From the NCBI RefSeq assembly GCF_036669915.1, contig NC_089325.1:9944231-10008230 (forward strand): DNA of 64,000 bases, written 5' to 3'. Below the pieces are notes generated by a model. It was not told the DNA's origin, made no database searches, and saw only the letters and a program-made list of their open reading frames with translations. This document shows, in pieces, positions 32,401 to 44,393 of this stretch (position 1 is its first letter; each line of letters begins with the position of its first letter). Position numbers and translations under genes: made by a program. Source of the stretch: Pocillopora verrucosa (Eukaryota > Cnidaria > Anthozoa > Scleractinia > Pocilloporidae).

Positions 32401-34930
32401 CTACAGGCCATAAGTCCCAGCTCAAGGCCTTGCGAGAAGCACGGCGAAAAAATCGGGTGCAAAGAAAGGAAGAAGGAGTAAAATCGGCAGCCATAAATTG
32501 CTGTTGACCGAGAATTAGGGGAAAAAGATCCCAGGAGTTTAAAGTTTAAGGTTTATTTGTAAACTCTTTAAACCGTGAAATTAAGCATTAATTTTCTTTT
32601 TGCAGCAAGGAGACCTACAGTACACCAGACCGTATCAACATACGATGCCAACAATTTGTTTCAAAAGTGAGTGAAAACTGAACTAATTTTTTGCTCACAG
32701 ATTACATCGTTTTCCTACAACCAACAACTTATTAAGTTTTCTCCATAATGAGTTATTAATTTCTGTGCTTACATCCTTTTATAGTGATTCAGTAACATTT
32801 ACAGTAATTTTATCGCACGACTTGTGGTCGCGTGACACTGCCTTTAATACAATATTGGTTTGGACTCTTCCTTACTACGCGAGTATGCTGAATCACGTGC
32901 CTTTGACAAATGTGTCTAGTCCTTACCCTGGAGAGTATAATTTTAAGGTGAGCCCATGAAAAAAATACGTAAGGCTCATTTACCTTAGGCTTCATTTCCT
33001 GCTGTTCGATGCATAGTTTTGTTGCATGCCAAGGAGGTAACCTCTCAATTGTCCGTTGATTAATAAAAAGTTCGAAAGCTTAGGGCCAACTGAAAGCGTT
33101 TTTGCAAGACAACGTCTTTTCCAGCACGCAGTGCCTTTTAAAAAGCCAATTGACTGAAGTTCTGAGACTTAAGTCATGACCGTCTCAGTGAGAAGAAGAA
33201 GAGTCGTTAACTTTCGGCAGATGTTCAATTCAGCTCGGGGCATTTGCCTCACACGACTGTACTGCATAAGGAAAGCCTATACAATGCTTATTTAATCAAA
33301 GCCAATAGTGGTTTCTTACGGCTAACAGCTTCGACAATAGTTTTCAGTTATCTTTCTCTAGGTTAATGGTATCGTCATGAATTGTTATTCAAGCGAGGCG
33401 CGCAGACGCCATAAGACAATCAAATGCAAATGACATTTTTAACTCAATCCTACTTTTGTAATTTTTTATGTTTGTTAGATTGGAGAAATTCAGCCCGGGT
33501 CATCAAAGCAAATTAACATCACGGTCCAAATTGATCCTAAACGTGTGCTTTCTGTTGGAAAATACTTCCTGTCTGTACCAAGCTTCATTCTGTATGAACA
33601 ACGCATGGCAAGTAATGCTGCCAAGTTGTTCGTGGGCTCAATAGAGTCCGTAACGCTTAACTTTACAGTGAGAGAAGGTAATTAAATATGGCGGACAACG
33701 AGAGAATTTGGACCTCGATTTAACCTCAAAAATCAATTATTTAAATTTTCAGGGGATAATATGCGAAGCTAACTTAAAGATTTCAATTTTGTCAGTAATA
33801 GATATGGTAGTAACGAATTCGAATATTTGAAAGAAAGTAGTGAGTTGTTAGATTTGTAAAATTATGTTTGGTAGATCTTAAAGAATATTTTTCTATATCT
33901 TGTTAGATGCTCAGAGAGGATTTCTGTTGAATCCATTGTTTGACGAAGTATACCTCTGCCAAGAGAAGAAAAGGTCATTAAATTATTTGCAAGGGAGCAT
34001 GATTTCTTGCTTAGTAGTTAAAATTATATGAGATCTTCGTAAAATTACAGTTAAAAAGGATAGCGCTCTCGTACTGCCCCTGGCGGTAGAGACGAATAAC
34101 GACGAGTCAACAATTAACCGCTAAAAAATAGGAATGTTCACCTAAAAAAACATAAGCATTGTAAGTGATCGGCGTTAGTAATCCACTGATTTCGTAATTT
34201 TTGCGGTTTGTAATCTTTACTTTATTGTCATCCTCTTCTATAGTGATTTGAAACCTTCCTGTTACTTTTCAAATGATGGTGTTCAATGGATTGGTATGTA
34301 TAAGTAATGCTTTCTCGTTAAAGTTGTCCAATGTATTTTATTTCAATGCCGCTATGAAGCAAAGACTGGCATCTTTTTACCCATAGGGCTAGATCCGCGA
34401 GTGAAAACGATTTTTGGGATGACTGTTCGTGGATCGTACAAAAGGATTTTTGGCTTGGGAACAGATAGTCGATGTCACGCAGTCAGTAGGGATGGCGTTA
34501 CTTGGAGTTGCATTTTGCCTGAGAAATGGAAACGGGAATCGTCTTCTAGGGATTTCGTACCTGCTATTTCAGTTCCTGAAAGGCTCAAGTCTGATCTGCC
34601 CGAAAGCAATTACATTGCTACGAAAACTGATGGAACAGTCTCATATGGAGGTAAAGTATGATATTTCATTGTTATTGTCAATGGCGACTGGGTGTCTTAT
34701 AGGATAGTGCAATGTAATCGGGATTAAATATCAGATTTCGTATCTTAGGGAAAGTCTTGACTCCAGTGTTGATTGTCTGCACCAAGGAGTACTTATGGGT
34801 TGATATGTCTGGGAAATGTTACAAGTATTTGAGGGTAACTAGCTGCGATGAGCTATGTACAGCATTTTACCCCTGGAGAATAGCAACACCCCTTATGACC
34901 TCTTTCCTTAGAAATCAGAATATTTTATAG
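29491..34930 (+). CDS. Secreted immunoglobulin-domain protein, 10 exons, 509 aa
   Basis: Exons: 29491-29557, 30211-30288, 30810-30994, 31563-31644, 32028-32276, 32606-32666, 32785-32947, 33479-33677, 34387-34650, 34749-34930 (TAG). All junctions are GT-AG and phases match. Exon 1 is a signal peptide (MRSETILRLPLFFKVILLFV). Residues about 23-137 are Cys-rich (CLTPSFYCPSCVRQVY) and unrecognised. Residues 138-220 are an I-set Ig domain with LQCSARGYP, VRWYKD and DAGLYACNASN. Residues about 240-361 look like a beta-sandwich (VTFTVILSHDLWSRDTAFNT). The remainder (FGLGTDSRCHAVSRDGVTWS) is possibly propeller-like. Several NxS/T sites are present and no membrane helix, so it is probably secreted. The last exon could instead splice at a GT near 34835. 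Function unknown; recognition or adhesion is an inference from the Ig fold. Confidence 0.75.
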
Positions 34931-37359
34931 TAGTTGCAGTCTACAAGCTGCTTGAATTTTTCTTTTGTTTTGTTACTCTCCTTCTATCATTTTATGAAAC
35001 AGAGTGTTCAAAGCAGGCATGTATCTCTTGCCTTTGCAATCACGGTATCACTGGCTTTTAGTTTTAGTGTTATTATTTTTGCCTTTCGTTTCAGCATCAG
35101 CGAAAGGTTTACACATGAAGATCAGATCAGGAGTATGGAACTTAGTAGCCTCTTGGGAGTGTCCATAACAGTCGTATCGTAGAAACTGTAATGGAAATGA
35201 GAAACTTGTTCATGACCTCTACATAACGTCGTAGGTTTCATATTGTTTCTGCTGACCCTATGTCTGGCATTACATGCACACCACTGTAAGTAGAAAGTGA
35301 ACTCCAAGCAAGTCCCTTTTCGCTTTGCCCGGTGAGACAAATTCCTTTTGAATTGGGCACACTTAGCATAACATTGTTAAATCCTGCCACCTTAAATTCT
35401 CGTTGGTGCATCACAGTCCAACGATGTTGGACCTATATTGGACCATTGTTAGGGTATAATTTCACCTACGGAAAAATACGTTGTAAAGGTATCTTATATG
35501 GCCATTTATTTATGTAACCTTACTTCATAGGGTAATCGTTACAGCAGAGTGACTTCTAAGCAACACAATCTATCACGGACTGAGCTAAGCCCACGGCTAA
35601 GGGTTCAGTCGCCATTGACAAAAAACTTACAGCAATCTCTCCTAGAACCTTTAGGGTGTATAAAACTTTCTAGGCATACAGAAGTAGTGCTCCATAGCTT
35701 CTCCAAACAGTCGGTCTCCGCTCTGCCGATAACAACAAAGCTATGTGGATGACTGATGCCATAAGTACACTTACGACGCATTCTATAAAAACTAGAATAA
35801 ACACAAAACAGACTGTTCCACGGCGTGATGACATGTAAAATACTTTACCAGATTAAATTTCGTCAGAAATTGAAGCATAAAATAATTTTATCTACGAATT
35901 TGACAATAGGAAGTATCTTGTAACTGTCCTGTAAAATCTTTAAAAATAATTCATATTTACAGTACAGTTTGTCGTGCATATTCATCTGAGACATCCACCA
36001 ATTTCCTTAAAAACATTATCAATCAAACAAATTGCAAAATCTAATATAGACAAGCTTTTGACCAGATTGTTTACTTTGGCAGTTTGACATGAGGTGTCAA
36101 ACTGTCGATCTTCGGGCCTAGAAATAGCCAGTTCAATTTCGTTCAAACGGTGCTTTTCAAACGAAATAACTGACTTTGCATTTTCGTTTATGTCCAAGCG
36201 TTGCTTTAAAAAGACTATTATTTTGCCTTTAGAGAGCTTAGAGAGGCTGAAACATACAAATATAAATTTGTTTGCAACTACAAACTAATTTTCTTTCTTG
36301 TTGAATTATGGAATACGCCAATTAAAATGTGCGGTAATTGACTATCAGGAAAAGGAGATCACAATGATGTAGTTTTTGTGGAGACAGACTTAGATTAAGC
36401 AGGCTTCCGCTCATATTTTCCCTTGCCTCGGTTTTGCATTAGTAAGAAGAATAAAAAGTAAATTACCTCGACATCAATATAAATGATTACTATTTTTTTA
36501 TCAATAATTTTCATTGTTGCACCTTTATGAGAAAATATCTGCAAACATGGAACTACGAAAGGGCCCATTTTATATTGGTGAAGTTTTGTCTTGGAATTTT
36601 GCAATATTCTAGAAAAAACTTAAAATGAGCTAATTTAGTGATCAAAACTGCCATTAAAAATTGCTTATCCGTTCCTATTTTTTGTCCTTTTAAGCCACCT
36701 TCCTTTAGTACTTAATATTGCCTCTTCATCTTTAAGTTTTCCATCTTTTTTTATTAATGTCCTGTGACTATACCTTTGTTTTTTTACTGAGCACATAAAA
36801 TTGGTCATTTCAATATTTTTCATTAAGACTAATGAATTATGTGTTGGCTCAGAATATTGCTGGTGTACTTATGACAGCTGAAACAATATATTTCCCAAAT
36901 AATAAAAATTAATTTAAGAATGTGCCACCTTGGCGACTGTAGCGTTTTCGCAAACAAAATCATATCTAAAGTGTTTAGTACCCGTAGACCTCATTTCTTT
37001 TCTGGAGTGGCTGTTGTACTCACCACAAATAAAACTTTTTATCGAAACGTTTATCATTGTAAGACTTTTGAGGCCATCTTTTACTAGCTATCAGCACAAT
37101 CCTCCCACATGATAAGCAATTTATTTGAATTTATTCAAAAATTAACATGACATTAACATCAGAATCGATATTTGCTTTGGTGTTCCATTTGACGCCAAAG
37201 TTGATGTATGCAGTTTTTAAAATTGTTGGTAAGCGATTTTAATTTCAAAGACGACAAACCTCGTAAAGACAACATCTACAACTTTGTTCCGAGAATTAAA
37301 CAAGAAACGCAAATCTGAACGGTAGGAACGAAATATTTCATTTTGACTCTTACATCGGA
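34931..37359. other. Intergenic region without supported gene
   Basis: 3' flank of the secreted-Ig gene (an AATAAA occurs near 35791) and 5' flank of the first GPCR. Only short frames are seen, none with a recognisable domain or splice structure. Confidence 0.5.
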
Positions 37360-38397
37360 ATGGAAAACAGCACTAACTCCTCAACTGGAGGCTCTCAGGG
37401 AGAAAGCTTTGAGTTCAGACTCACAAAGGCAACAATTTGCATGTTTGTTCTCGTCATGTCCTTAATTGAAAACATGTTGGTGCTAGTGATTCTTAAGAAG
37501 AACCATCAAAACCGTATGAGAACAGCTAATACCTTTTTCATCGCAAACATGTCAGTGGCCGACGTTCTGTTCGCTTTACAGAACATACCCCATGCTTATA
37601 ACAATTATTTACTGAAAGAACGATGGAATCTTCAAGGATGGGTTGGAATTGCATTATGCAAGGTCGACATGTTCTTTTCTCTTATAACTATAGTTACTGG
37701 AAATCTTACTATCTTAGCCATTGCCGTGGATCGAGTGTTTGCAGTGTACGTTCCGCTCAAGAAGATCATTACCCGAAGAATCTGTTTTATGATCATATTT
37801 GTGACATGGTTAATACCCACGCTTTTCGCTTCACCCCTATTGTACTACGGTGACTTAATAATTAGAAACGGTGTCACCTCGTGTAATCTCACAGATAGAA
37901 GGATTCTGAAAACGTGGTACATGGTTTTGGCGGGAATTTTAGCCACAACTCTCGCCACCATCCTGGCGTTGTATACAGCCATTGGTTTCAAGCTTTCGGG
38001 TCGAAAATTTCCTGGCAATGCAAGTCAAAAAAATCGCGAGCGCAGATTGAAAAGAAACCGCGATATTTTTAAGATGCTCATTACTTTGATTGTCGTGTTT
38101 TACATCTGTTCCTTGCCAATTCTGAGTTTACATGTGTCTTTGGTCCTTGGTTTCTACGAATTGTTAAAAATAAACCACATCCGGTTTATTGCATTTTTGT
38201 TATACTTCTCGAACGGTGCCATTAATCCAATTATTTACCTCATTTTCAATGAGAGCTTTCGTGATGGGATCAAGGCTGCTCTGTCTCATTGCAAATGCTC
38301 TAGGAGTCTTGCTTATTCTGTTGAAACTAAGGCTGCTGCAAGGAAAAAAAGCACAGATGATGGAAATGATGGACTGAGATCCTCGACTCAGTTGTAA
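37360..38397 (+). CDS. Class A (rhodopsin-like) GPCR 1, intronless
   Basis: The 345-aa frame starts MENSTNSSTGG, with two N-glycosylation sites before TM1. Seven hydrophobic helices are visible. TM1 has EN in place of the usual GN. TM2 has ANMSVADVLFALQ. The TM3 start has the disulphide Cys (ALCKVDMFF), and its end reads AIAVDRVFAVYVPL, a DRV version of DRY. TM6 has CSLPI where CWxP is usual. TM7 has NGAINPIIYLIF. The tail has Cys residues (CKCSRS) that may be palmitoylated. The ligand cannot be inferred. It is closely similar to the GPCR at 43434 and more distantly to that at 39633, so the three form a local family. Confidence 0.9.
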   Translation: MENSTNSSTGGSQGESFEFRLTKATICMFVLVMSLIENMLVLVILKKNHQNRMRTANTFFIANMSVADVLFALQNIPHAYNNYLLKERWNLQGWVGIALCKVDMFFSLITIVTGNLTILAIAVDRVFAVYVPLKKIITRRICFMIIFVTWLIPTLFASPLLYYGDLIIRNGVTSCNLTDRRILKTWYMVLAGILATTLATILALYTAIGFKLSGRKFPGNASQKNRERRLKRNRDIFKMLITLIVVFYICSLPILSLHVSLVLGFYELLKINHIRFIAFLLYFSNGAINPIIYLIFNESFRDGIKAALSHCKCSRSLAYSVETKAAARKKSTDDGNDGLRSSTQL

Positions 38398-39632
38398 ATT
38401 CAGAAGCAGGGAGCGAGGAATCCTTACTCACGCTGGAACTTCGACGTGTATGAACAAGAAAACTTCTCTATGAAAACCAATTAAACATATGAATCGGCAA
38501 AGAACTTGGCTTGTCATCAACAACTGTCGACGAGGAGTCACTCTCAGTATTATGATTATCAAAATTCACCTTATACTTCTTACCAGATTTGCCGTGAGAA
38601 TGTCTCCGTTTCCTTATGAAAAATCATCGTAACTTCACACATAAACTGTCAAGAGAAGTCGTCAAGGGACGTCTTAGCCATTTTAGGTGGGGCCATTACA
38701 AAACATTGCCAAATGGACTCCATACTTAACGAGAATTATTCAATCGTTTTTTCGTTTGCTGCATGTAAATGACCTGTTTATCTACTACAATCTTTAAAAT
38801 TTTTTAAATGTAAGCCAGAAAAGTTTGAATACCAACGACTGATCGAAAATATATGATATGGAAGAAAAAAAATGACAAACACTGAACTTACTTGAGAAAT
38901 TTATTACACACCATCTAAATATTTCATCAGGCACGAGTAGTGACAATCCTCCTAAAGTCGCGGATGTGGTTTATTGCATAGTAAGACCCGTGATTGTACA
39001 TGTCAGACTTATCAAGTTGCATCTATTGATAACAGAAGTCGTTTAAAATGTCTACGTTTTCGTTCTAAAAGGCAGTCACCTGCGATCAAAAAGATGATAT
39101 TGATATCTCCGTACAAATACTAACGACAATAAAAAGCCTGTTTCTGCGGGTGTTACTCTGGTCTCTTACACTTTATTTGAAAACGGGTCTGGCATTTGCT
39201 CGTTAAATAAATTGACATGTCCGTGACGGTTTTTTGGTTTAAATTTTCAATTATTTAGTTTGAGTAGTTTGCTCGGAGAGAGATCGAGAGCTTGGGAGGT
39301 AGTGGTGAACATTTAGAAAACGTTTTAATGAAATGCGGCCATTACCAATGATGCCAGTTTGTTTGTTTTAATGTGAGTAACGATTTTGTAATGAAAATAT
39401 TCATATGCAATGAAAACTGAAATATGATTTGAATTAGGGAGCGACACAAAAAAATTATTCCAATGTTGCAAAAAGCGAATTTTGTGCAACCAAAAGACAA
39501 CCAATTGACTCTCGAGATGAAATTAACGTTAATGGCTTTTTTTTAAAAAGTTCGCTTAAATTAGGCATGTACTTGTCCTTTGTTTAAACATCTGAAAGCT
39601 GACGCCTATGAGCAGAAGCGTCGTGTAAAATA
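38398..39632. other. Intergenic region between GPCR 1 and GPCR 2
   Basis: AT-rich; no supported gene, RNA or clear repeat seen. Confidence 0.5.
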
Positions 39633-40757
39633 GTGCAATGTAGAATGATTCTCGAGAACGCAACAAATTTGAGCGATTGCTCCACTGCATTGTCTGAGCC
39701 AAATGAAGATTCACAGATTACAGGGCTTGCAACTGGAAGGTTTTTCCTAGTATCCGCATATTACCTTACAGCTTTTCTCTCCCTGGTTGGAAATGCAGTC
39801 GTCATCAGGATATTTAGACGAATTGGGAGCAAGTCGCGAAGAAGAGTCCATCATCTTTTCATAATGAACTTGTCCCTAGCCGACTTGTTGTTTTCGATAG
39901 AAAATATCCCAATAATCTATACTCACTTGATACTGGACGGAGCATGGCAAATTCGTGGCCGTTCTGGAAATTATCTCTGCCAGCTTGATATGTTCTTCTC
40001 AGCGCTCTTAATTCTGACCTCGAATCTGACCATTTTAGCTACCGCCGTGGAGAAGTTTTTGGCGATATTTTTCCCATTGAAGGCATTAATTTCCACGAAA
40101 CGGGCATATTTTATAATCTTATCTACTTGGCTTGTCAGCGGTATTTATTGTGCACCATTATTTTCCTTTGCGTACCTTGAGAAAGACAATGAAGATCCCG
40201 ATGGAAAGGTAACATGTACTGCCTGCCTCAGCTGCGAAAAAGTTATCCGCTGGTTTATTTTTCAAACTGTGCTATTAGCAGCCGGATTTGTCGTCACACT
40301 GGCTCTTTATTCTGCCATTCTGTTAAAGATATGGCTTCGGAAAGTACCGGGGATTCAACTTTACGACGTTAAGGGAAAGAAACCAGCCAAGAAACATAAA
40401 GCTTTGAAGTTACTGGCGACTTTAGTTTTTGTATTTTATATTTCCTTTATTCCATTTTGGATTTATCAGCTTTCTCTTCACTTCAACTTCTACAAAAAAC
40501 TTGGTTCGTACTACAGCATAATTTCAGCTTTCTTAATGCTTTGTAATGGAGCAATAAATCCTGTGATCTACTATACATTTAACTCTGATATTCGCCGTGA
40601 ATTTAAAGTTTTATATACATGCAAATCGCCCAGTTCAGCGATCACACTGCAATCGTATAGCAACAGGAGGCAACTCAATGGAAAAAAGCAGTTTAGTACC
40701 GAAAGGAACGCGCCCTGTGTTAACAATGATACCCTATATGAAGACTCGCGCTTATAA
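39633..40757 (+). CDS. Class A (rhodopsin-like) GPCR 2, intronless
   Basis: A 374-aa frame starts MQCRMILENATNLSDCS; a second ATG lies at codon 5. The N terminus has N-glycosylation sites. TM1 has LVGNAVVIRIF, TM2 NLSLADLLFSIENIP, the TM3 start LCQLDMFFSALL with the disulphide Cys, and the TM3 end ATAVEKFLAIFFPL, so the E/DRY motif is EKF with the Arg replaced by Lys. TM7 is NGAINPVIYYTFN. The second extracellular loop carries several Cys (CTACLSC). The tail is about 55 residues and Ser/Asn-rich. The Arg-to-Lys change at the G-protein-contacting position is unusual and may alter coupling. Confidence 0.9.
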   Translation: MQCRMILENATNLSDCSTALSEPNEDSQITGLATGRFFLVSAYYLTAFLSLVGNAVVIRIFRRIGSKSRRRVHHLFIMNLSLADLLFSIENIPIIYTHLILDGAWQIRGRSGNYLCQLDMFFSALLILTSNLTILATAVEKFLAIFFPLKALISTKRAYFIILSTWLVSGIYCAPLFSFAYLEKDNEDPDGKVTCTACLSCEKVIRWFIFQTVLLAAGFVVTLALYSAILLKIWLRKVPGIQLYDVKGKKPAKKHKALKLLATLVFVFYISFIPFWIYQLSLHFNFYKKLGSYYSIISAFLMLCNGAINPVIYYTFNSDIRREFKVLYTCKSPSSAITLQSYSNRRQLNGKKQFSTERNAPCVNNDTLYEDSRL

Positions 40758-43433
40758 CAGCTAACGCTACGTTAATACAACATAATAGACGCAACATTAT
40801 TCTAGCTTTAAAGGTGCGAAACAAAGTGTACGGAAATTAATTGTTCCATGGCTATCTTGTCGTTAGTGACAAGCAAAAATGAAATGTTTGAAGTTATTTC
40901 CGATTCATTGGTCAGTAGAAAAACAGACATTTATAGTTGTCTTTAGTTTAACTCTATTAAAAATATTGTCCATAATAGTTTTTCGAAAATTAAAATTGAT
41001 TAAAGCGGAGACAGACCAACTAAAGTGTCAATTTTACGAATTTTGTAAGCTTGACTAAATCAATCGTCAGAATTACCCTAAAATTGCTTAAAACCAAGCT
41101 ACTGTCAAATGAGATAGGAAATGATCTAGCGTCTCACTTCAAGACTCTCCCGTGCCCCCTCCCTTGAGTAAAGCGGAGGCACCTGTAATAAAGCGCTTAT
41201 TCCTTGTATTTACGCTTATGGAGCTGCGCTCCTTTCGGTCAGCGCCAAGGATTGAAATGAGTTTAGTATGTGTTTTCCTTGGCCACATGACCACCTGAAA
41301 AAGTTGTAATTTGTTAAGTCATCTAAGTCTGATGTCTCCTGTTAATGGTTTTGCTCAGAACTAGCTTCAGGTTGTTGACATACCTGCCAACGTCATGTCC
41401 ATATACCACGAAAAAATGATTCATTATGTAAAAAGGATCATGATTATTAAAAATTTATTTTATTCAAGTATCTTCTGGGCTATTTTCCGGTAATTTTCAT
41501 CTTTATTATCAGTCAACTTTTATCATTGATCTTAGTGACGAAATCGATCACTTCAACAGAATATAAATCTTATTGGAAAGGACGGAAAGAAGTGATTCTA
41601 TAAAAGCTTCCGTGGGCGAGTCTGCAAGTCGTTATATTACATGATATCTGGGTTAAAAAAAGGGACTCTTTTGAGGGAATAAAGACGAATACTTCCATTT
41701 TTGATAGCTGATCCATCTTTCCTCCTATTTTTTAGCATCTGTCAGTGAAAGGCAATATTGCAGACAGTGTTTTTTCACTGGTCAGCTGACAAACCTAATT
41801 CGACCATTTAAAATAAAACTTTCGAGTAAATTAAACTTTTGAGCAAATACTTAGTTCGCGTTAAAATATACTGGTAATTTCTATTTACTGTTTTGTTTTA
41901 AAAATTTGAGTTCAGTAATAAATCATTATGGGTATTTAGATGCAATCTTGCATGGATTTTCACCTTAAATGATTGTGCTTGCGCTCAAAGGCAGAATTGT
42001 TCCTGTTTCGTGCTTTATTACATTTTCACGAGCAAGGGCATATATAATAGCGCTTCTCTCTACTGATCTTCTTTTTCTGCGTAATTGATGCAATCTTACG
42101 TGGAGTTTCACCTTAACTGATGTGTGCGTGTTCAACAGGGCAAAATGATTGTTCCGCGAGTGCAAAGGTTTATCTGACAGGACTCTCTCCAAATACTGTT
42201 CCACAAGACATTATAACGAACGCAAAAGGTGGAGAATTTGGTGAAGATAAAAATAAAAAGCACTTGTAGATAACATCTTGGATCACCATAGATAAATACT
42301 CGTCGTGATATTGTGTCTCGTGTCTTGCTAGAAATGCTTGCTAAAAATAACCTTCCAAAAACATTTTCGGCGACAGAATTCTGCTCTGAACAGCAGCTGA
42401 TTTTTTATTTAATGTCGCAGTTTCCGCTAAGTCCTCTTTTCTATCAACTTTCATTGTCTAGTGCATGGACACTGTCGTCATCATTTTTTTATGGTTTGTT
42501 TTTCAATTCTAGGATTCTGCATGCAGCTATTATGCCCTCAAGAGTAAATGATTATCTTATATTGTGTACGCACGTACCGTTGTTAGCCCGTCCAACGTCC
42601 GTTTTGTTTGATGCAAGCTGCAGTCCACACCATTATCACAAAGACTTTTCAATTCGTTCTACGATTTTTCGGTTTTATTTGTCTATCTATGCCTTTGCTC
42701 CAACTGTCTAGATCCTCTTTTGAAGTTAACTTGAACGTGAATCCCAGCGATACCGCCGAAAGTCATTCTAAAAGTATCACAACATGTTTTATTGAAATAT
42801 TCTGTCAACTTCCTGTGACCTAAAATATATTATACAACAATATTACTTCTCGGTTTTGTAACTTGGCTCATAATAGCGCCAACATTATGATAAAACAAAT
42901 ATAAAAAATAATTAACCGCGAAAGTACGTCACACGTGGGAACTCAACAAACGGAAAAGCTTGTAATGGATCACGTCCTTGAGTCAAAAGCTTTCAATCCC
43001 TTAAAACTTCCCAATCCCAATTGCCTATCGTTTTCAGTGATAAGATACGCTTCATGCGGTGAATTTGCTATATTCGTCCTGAAAATGGCCGGGTAAAGAT
43101 TCTTCCTGTTCAGCTTGCTGTAATTGTCTTTTCTGACAGATTCTTAATAAACTGAACTCCAAACAAAAGGAAATCTTACTTTAGAGCGACTACCACTTCG
43201 GTTCAAAATTCCTTTTTACTTAAAAACAATGGCTGTCTTTGTCCTCGTGCTATAGAACTTATGGAAATGAAGTGAAAATGCAGGAGTGACTTTTCGGTTA
43301 TGTAAATCAATATTTAGACAGCCGCAGGCGCCCTCAAAAAGGGTTTGTATGCGCTTGCACGTTTCACTCCTAACCAAATCTCATTTCATGACCTAGTTTC
43401 GACGGGAAAACTAAAGCGTTTAACAAATATTTC
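40758..43433. other. Intergenic region between GPCR 2 and GPCR 3
   Basis: No supported gene. A diverged pair of about 50-bp repeats (GATGCAATCTTGCATGG / GATGCAATCTTACGTGG, each followed by TTTCACCTTAA) lies near 41939 and 42088. A 132-codon frame at 42313 has no ATG start and no domain. Confidence 0.45.
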
Positions 43434-44393
43434 TTGGAAATGGAAAACGCTAGTGATTCATCGCCTGTTCATGAAAGAAAAACCGAAGCAATAGCGAAAG
43501 CCACACTTTGCATGTCTGTTCTTGCGGTATCTCTCCTTGAAAACGTTATGGTTGTGCTCGTTCTGAAAAAGAATTTCAGACGAAGTCCCATGAGGAATGC
43601 CAACAGCTTATTCATTGCAAATATTTCTGTGGCGGATATTTTCTTTGCTATTCAAAATATCCCGCATGCGTACAATAATCTAGTGCTGAACGGCCACTGG
43701 ATTCTACAGGGAAACTTTGGAACAGTTCTTTGTAAGATAGACATGTTCCTTTCTGTCATTACCATGGTAACTGCAAACCTGACAATTCTGGCTATCGCAA
43801 TTTATCGTCTTTGTGTGGTGTTCTTTCCTCTACGAAAAATTATCACGCGGAAGACCTGCTTCTTTATTATTTTTCTGACATGGCTGGTACCAGCTCTGTT
43901 TGCTTTGCCGATATTTTATTTCGCAAAATTCATCAGCAACGAGGGCATCACAATCTGTAGTCTCAAGGATCAAGTCAGAAAAATTTTCTATGCAGGTTTC
44001 GCCGTAATTCTCTTCATGACGCTTCTTGCTATGCTCGTTTTGTACGCAGCCATCGGATTCAAGCTTTGGCGTCGAAACTTCCCCAACAACATTAGTGAAA
44101 GAGCTCGTGCATTGAGAGAGAAGCGAAATCGTGAGATTTTCAAGATGTTAATAACTCTAATAGTCGCATTTTATGCCTGTTCCTTGCCGATTCTAACCCT
44201 TCAATTGTCTTTCGCGCTTGACTTCTATGTGGTTTACAGTGAAACTCGACATTTCCGTTTCATTGCTCTTCTAATGCTGTTCTTAAATGGTGTCATTAAT
44301 CCGATAATCTATATAGTTTTCAACAGGAGTTTTCGCAGTTGTGTTAAGGAAGTTTTGTCTAAGCGCTATTGTTGTCAACCTGTGTTTGCTTGA
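43434..44393 (+). CDS. Class A (rhodopsin-like) GPCR 3, intronless
   Basis: The 319-aa frame starts MEMENASDSS; the second Met at codon 3 is equally possible. TM1 has EN (SLLENVMVVLVL), TM2 ANISVADIFFAIQNIPHAYN, TM3 starts LCKIDMFLSVI and ends AIAIYRLCVVFFPL: the acidic residue of E/DRY is Tyr. TM6 is CSLPI and TM7 NGVINPIIYIVFN. A short tail ends CCQPVFA. It is clearly paralogous to GPCR 1 (shared NIPHAYNN, IITR, IGFKL and KRNR-IFKMLITLIV blocks). The 3' half was copied into the start of the second HYR unit (55008-55206). Confidence 0.9.
   Translation: MEMENASDSSPVHERKTEAIAKATLCMSVLAVSLLENVMVVLVLKKNFRRSPMRNANSLFIANISVADIFFAIQNIPHAYNNLVLNGHWILQGNFGTVLCKIDMFLSVITMVTANLTILAIAIYRLCVVFFPLRKIITRKTCFFIIFLTWLVPALFALPIFYFAKFISNEGITICSLKDQVRKIFYAGFAVILFMTLLAMLVLYAAIGFKLWRRNFPNNISERARALREKRNREIFKMLITLIVAFYACSLPILTLQLSFALDFYVVYSETRHFRFIALLMLFLNGVINPIIYIVFNRSFRSCVKEVLSKRYCCQPVFA

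Noticed and set aside
34429-34707. Alternative 92-codon frame over the eighth Ig-gene exon
   Set aside because: The other frame joins both neighbouring exons in phase; this one does not.
42313-42711. 132-codon plus-strand frame between GPCR 2 and 3
   Set aside because: It starts with GTG, has no domain and matches nothing else in the window.
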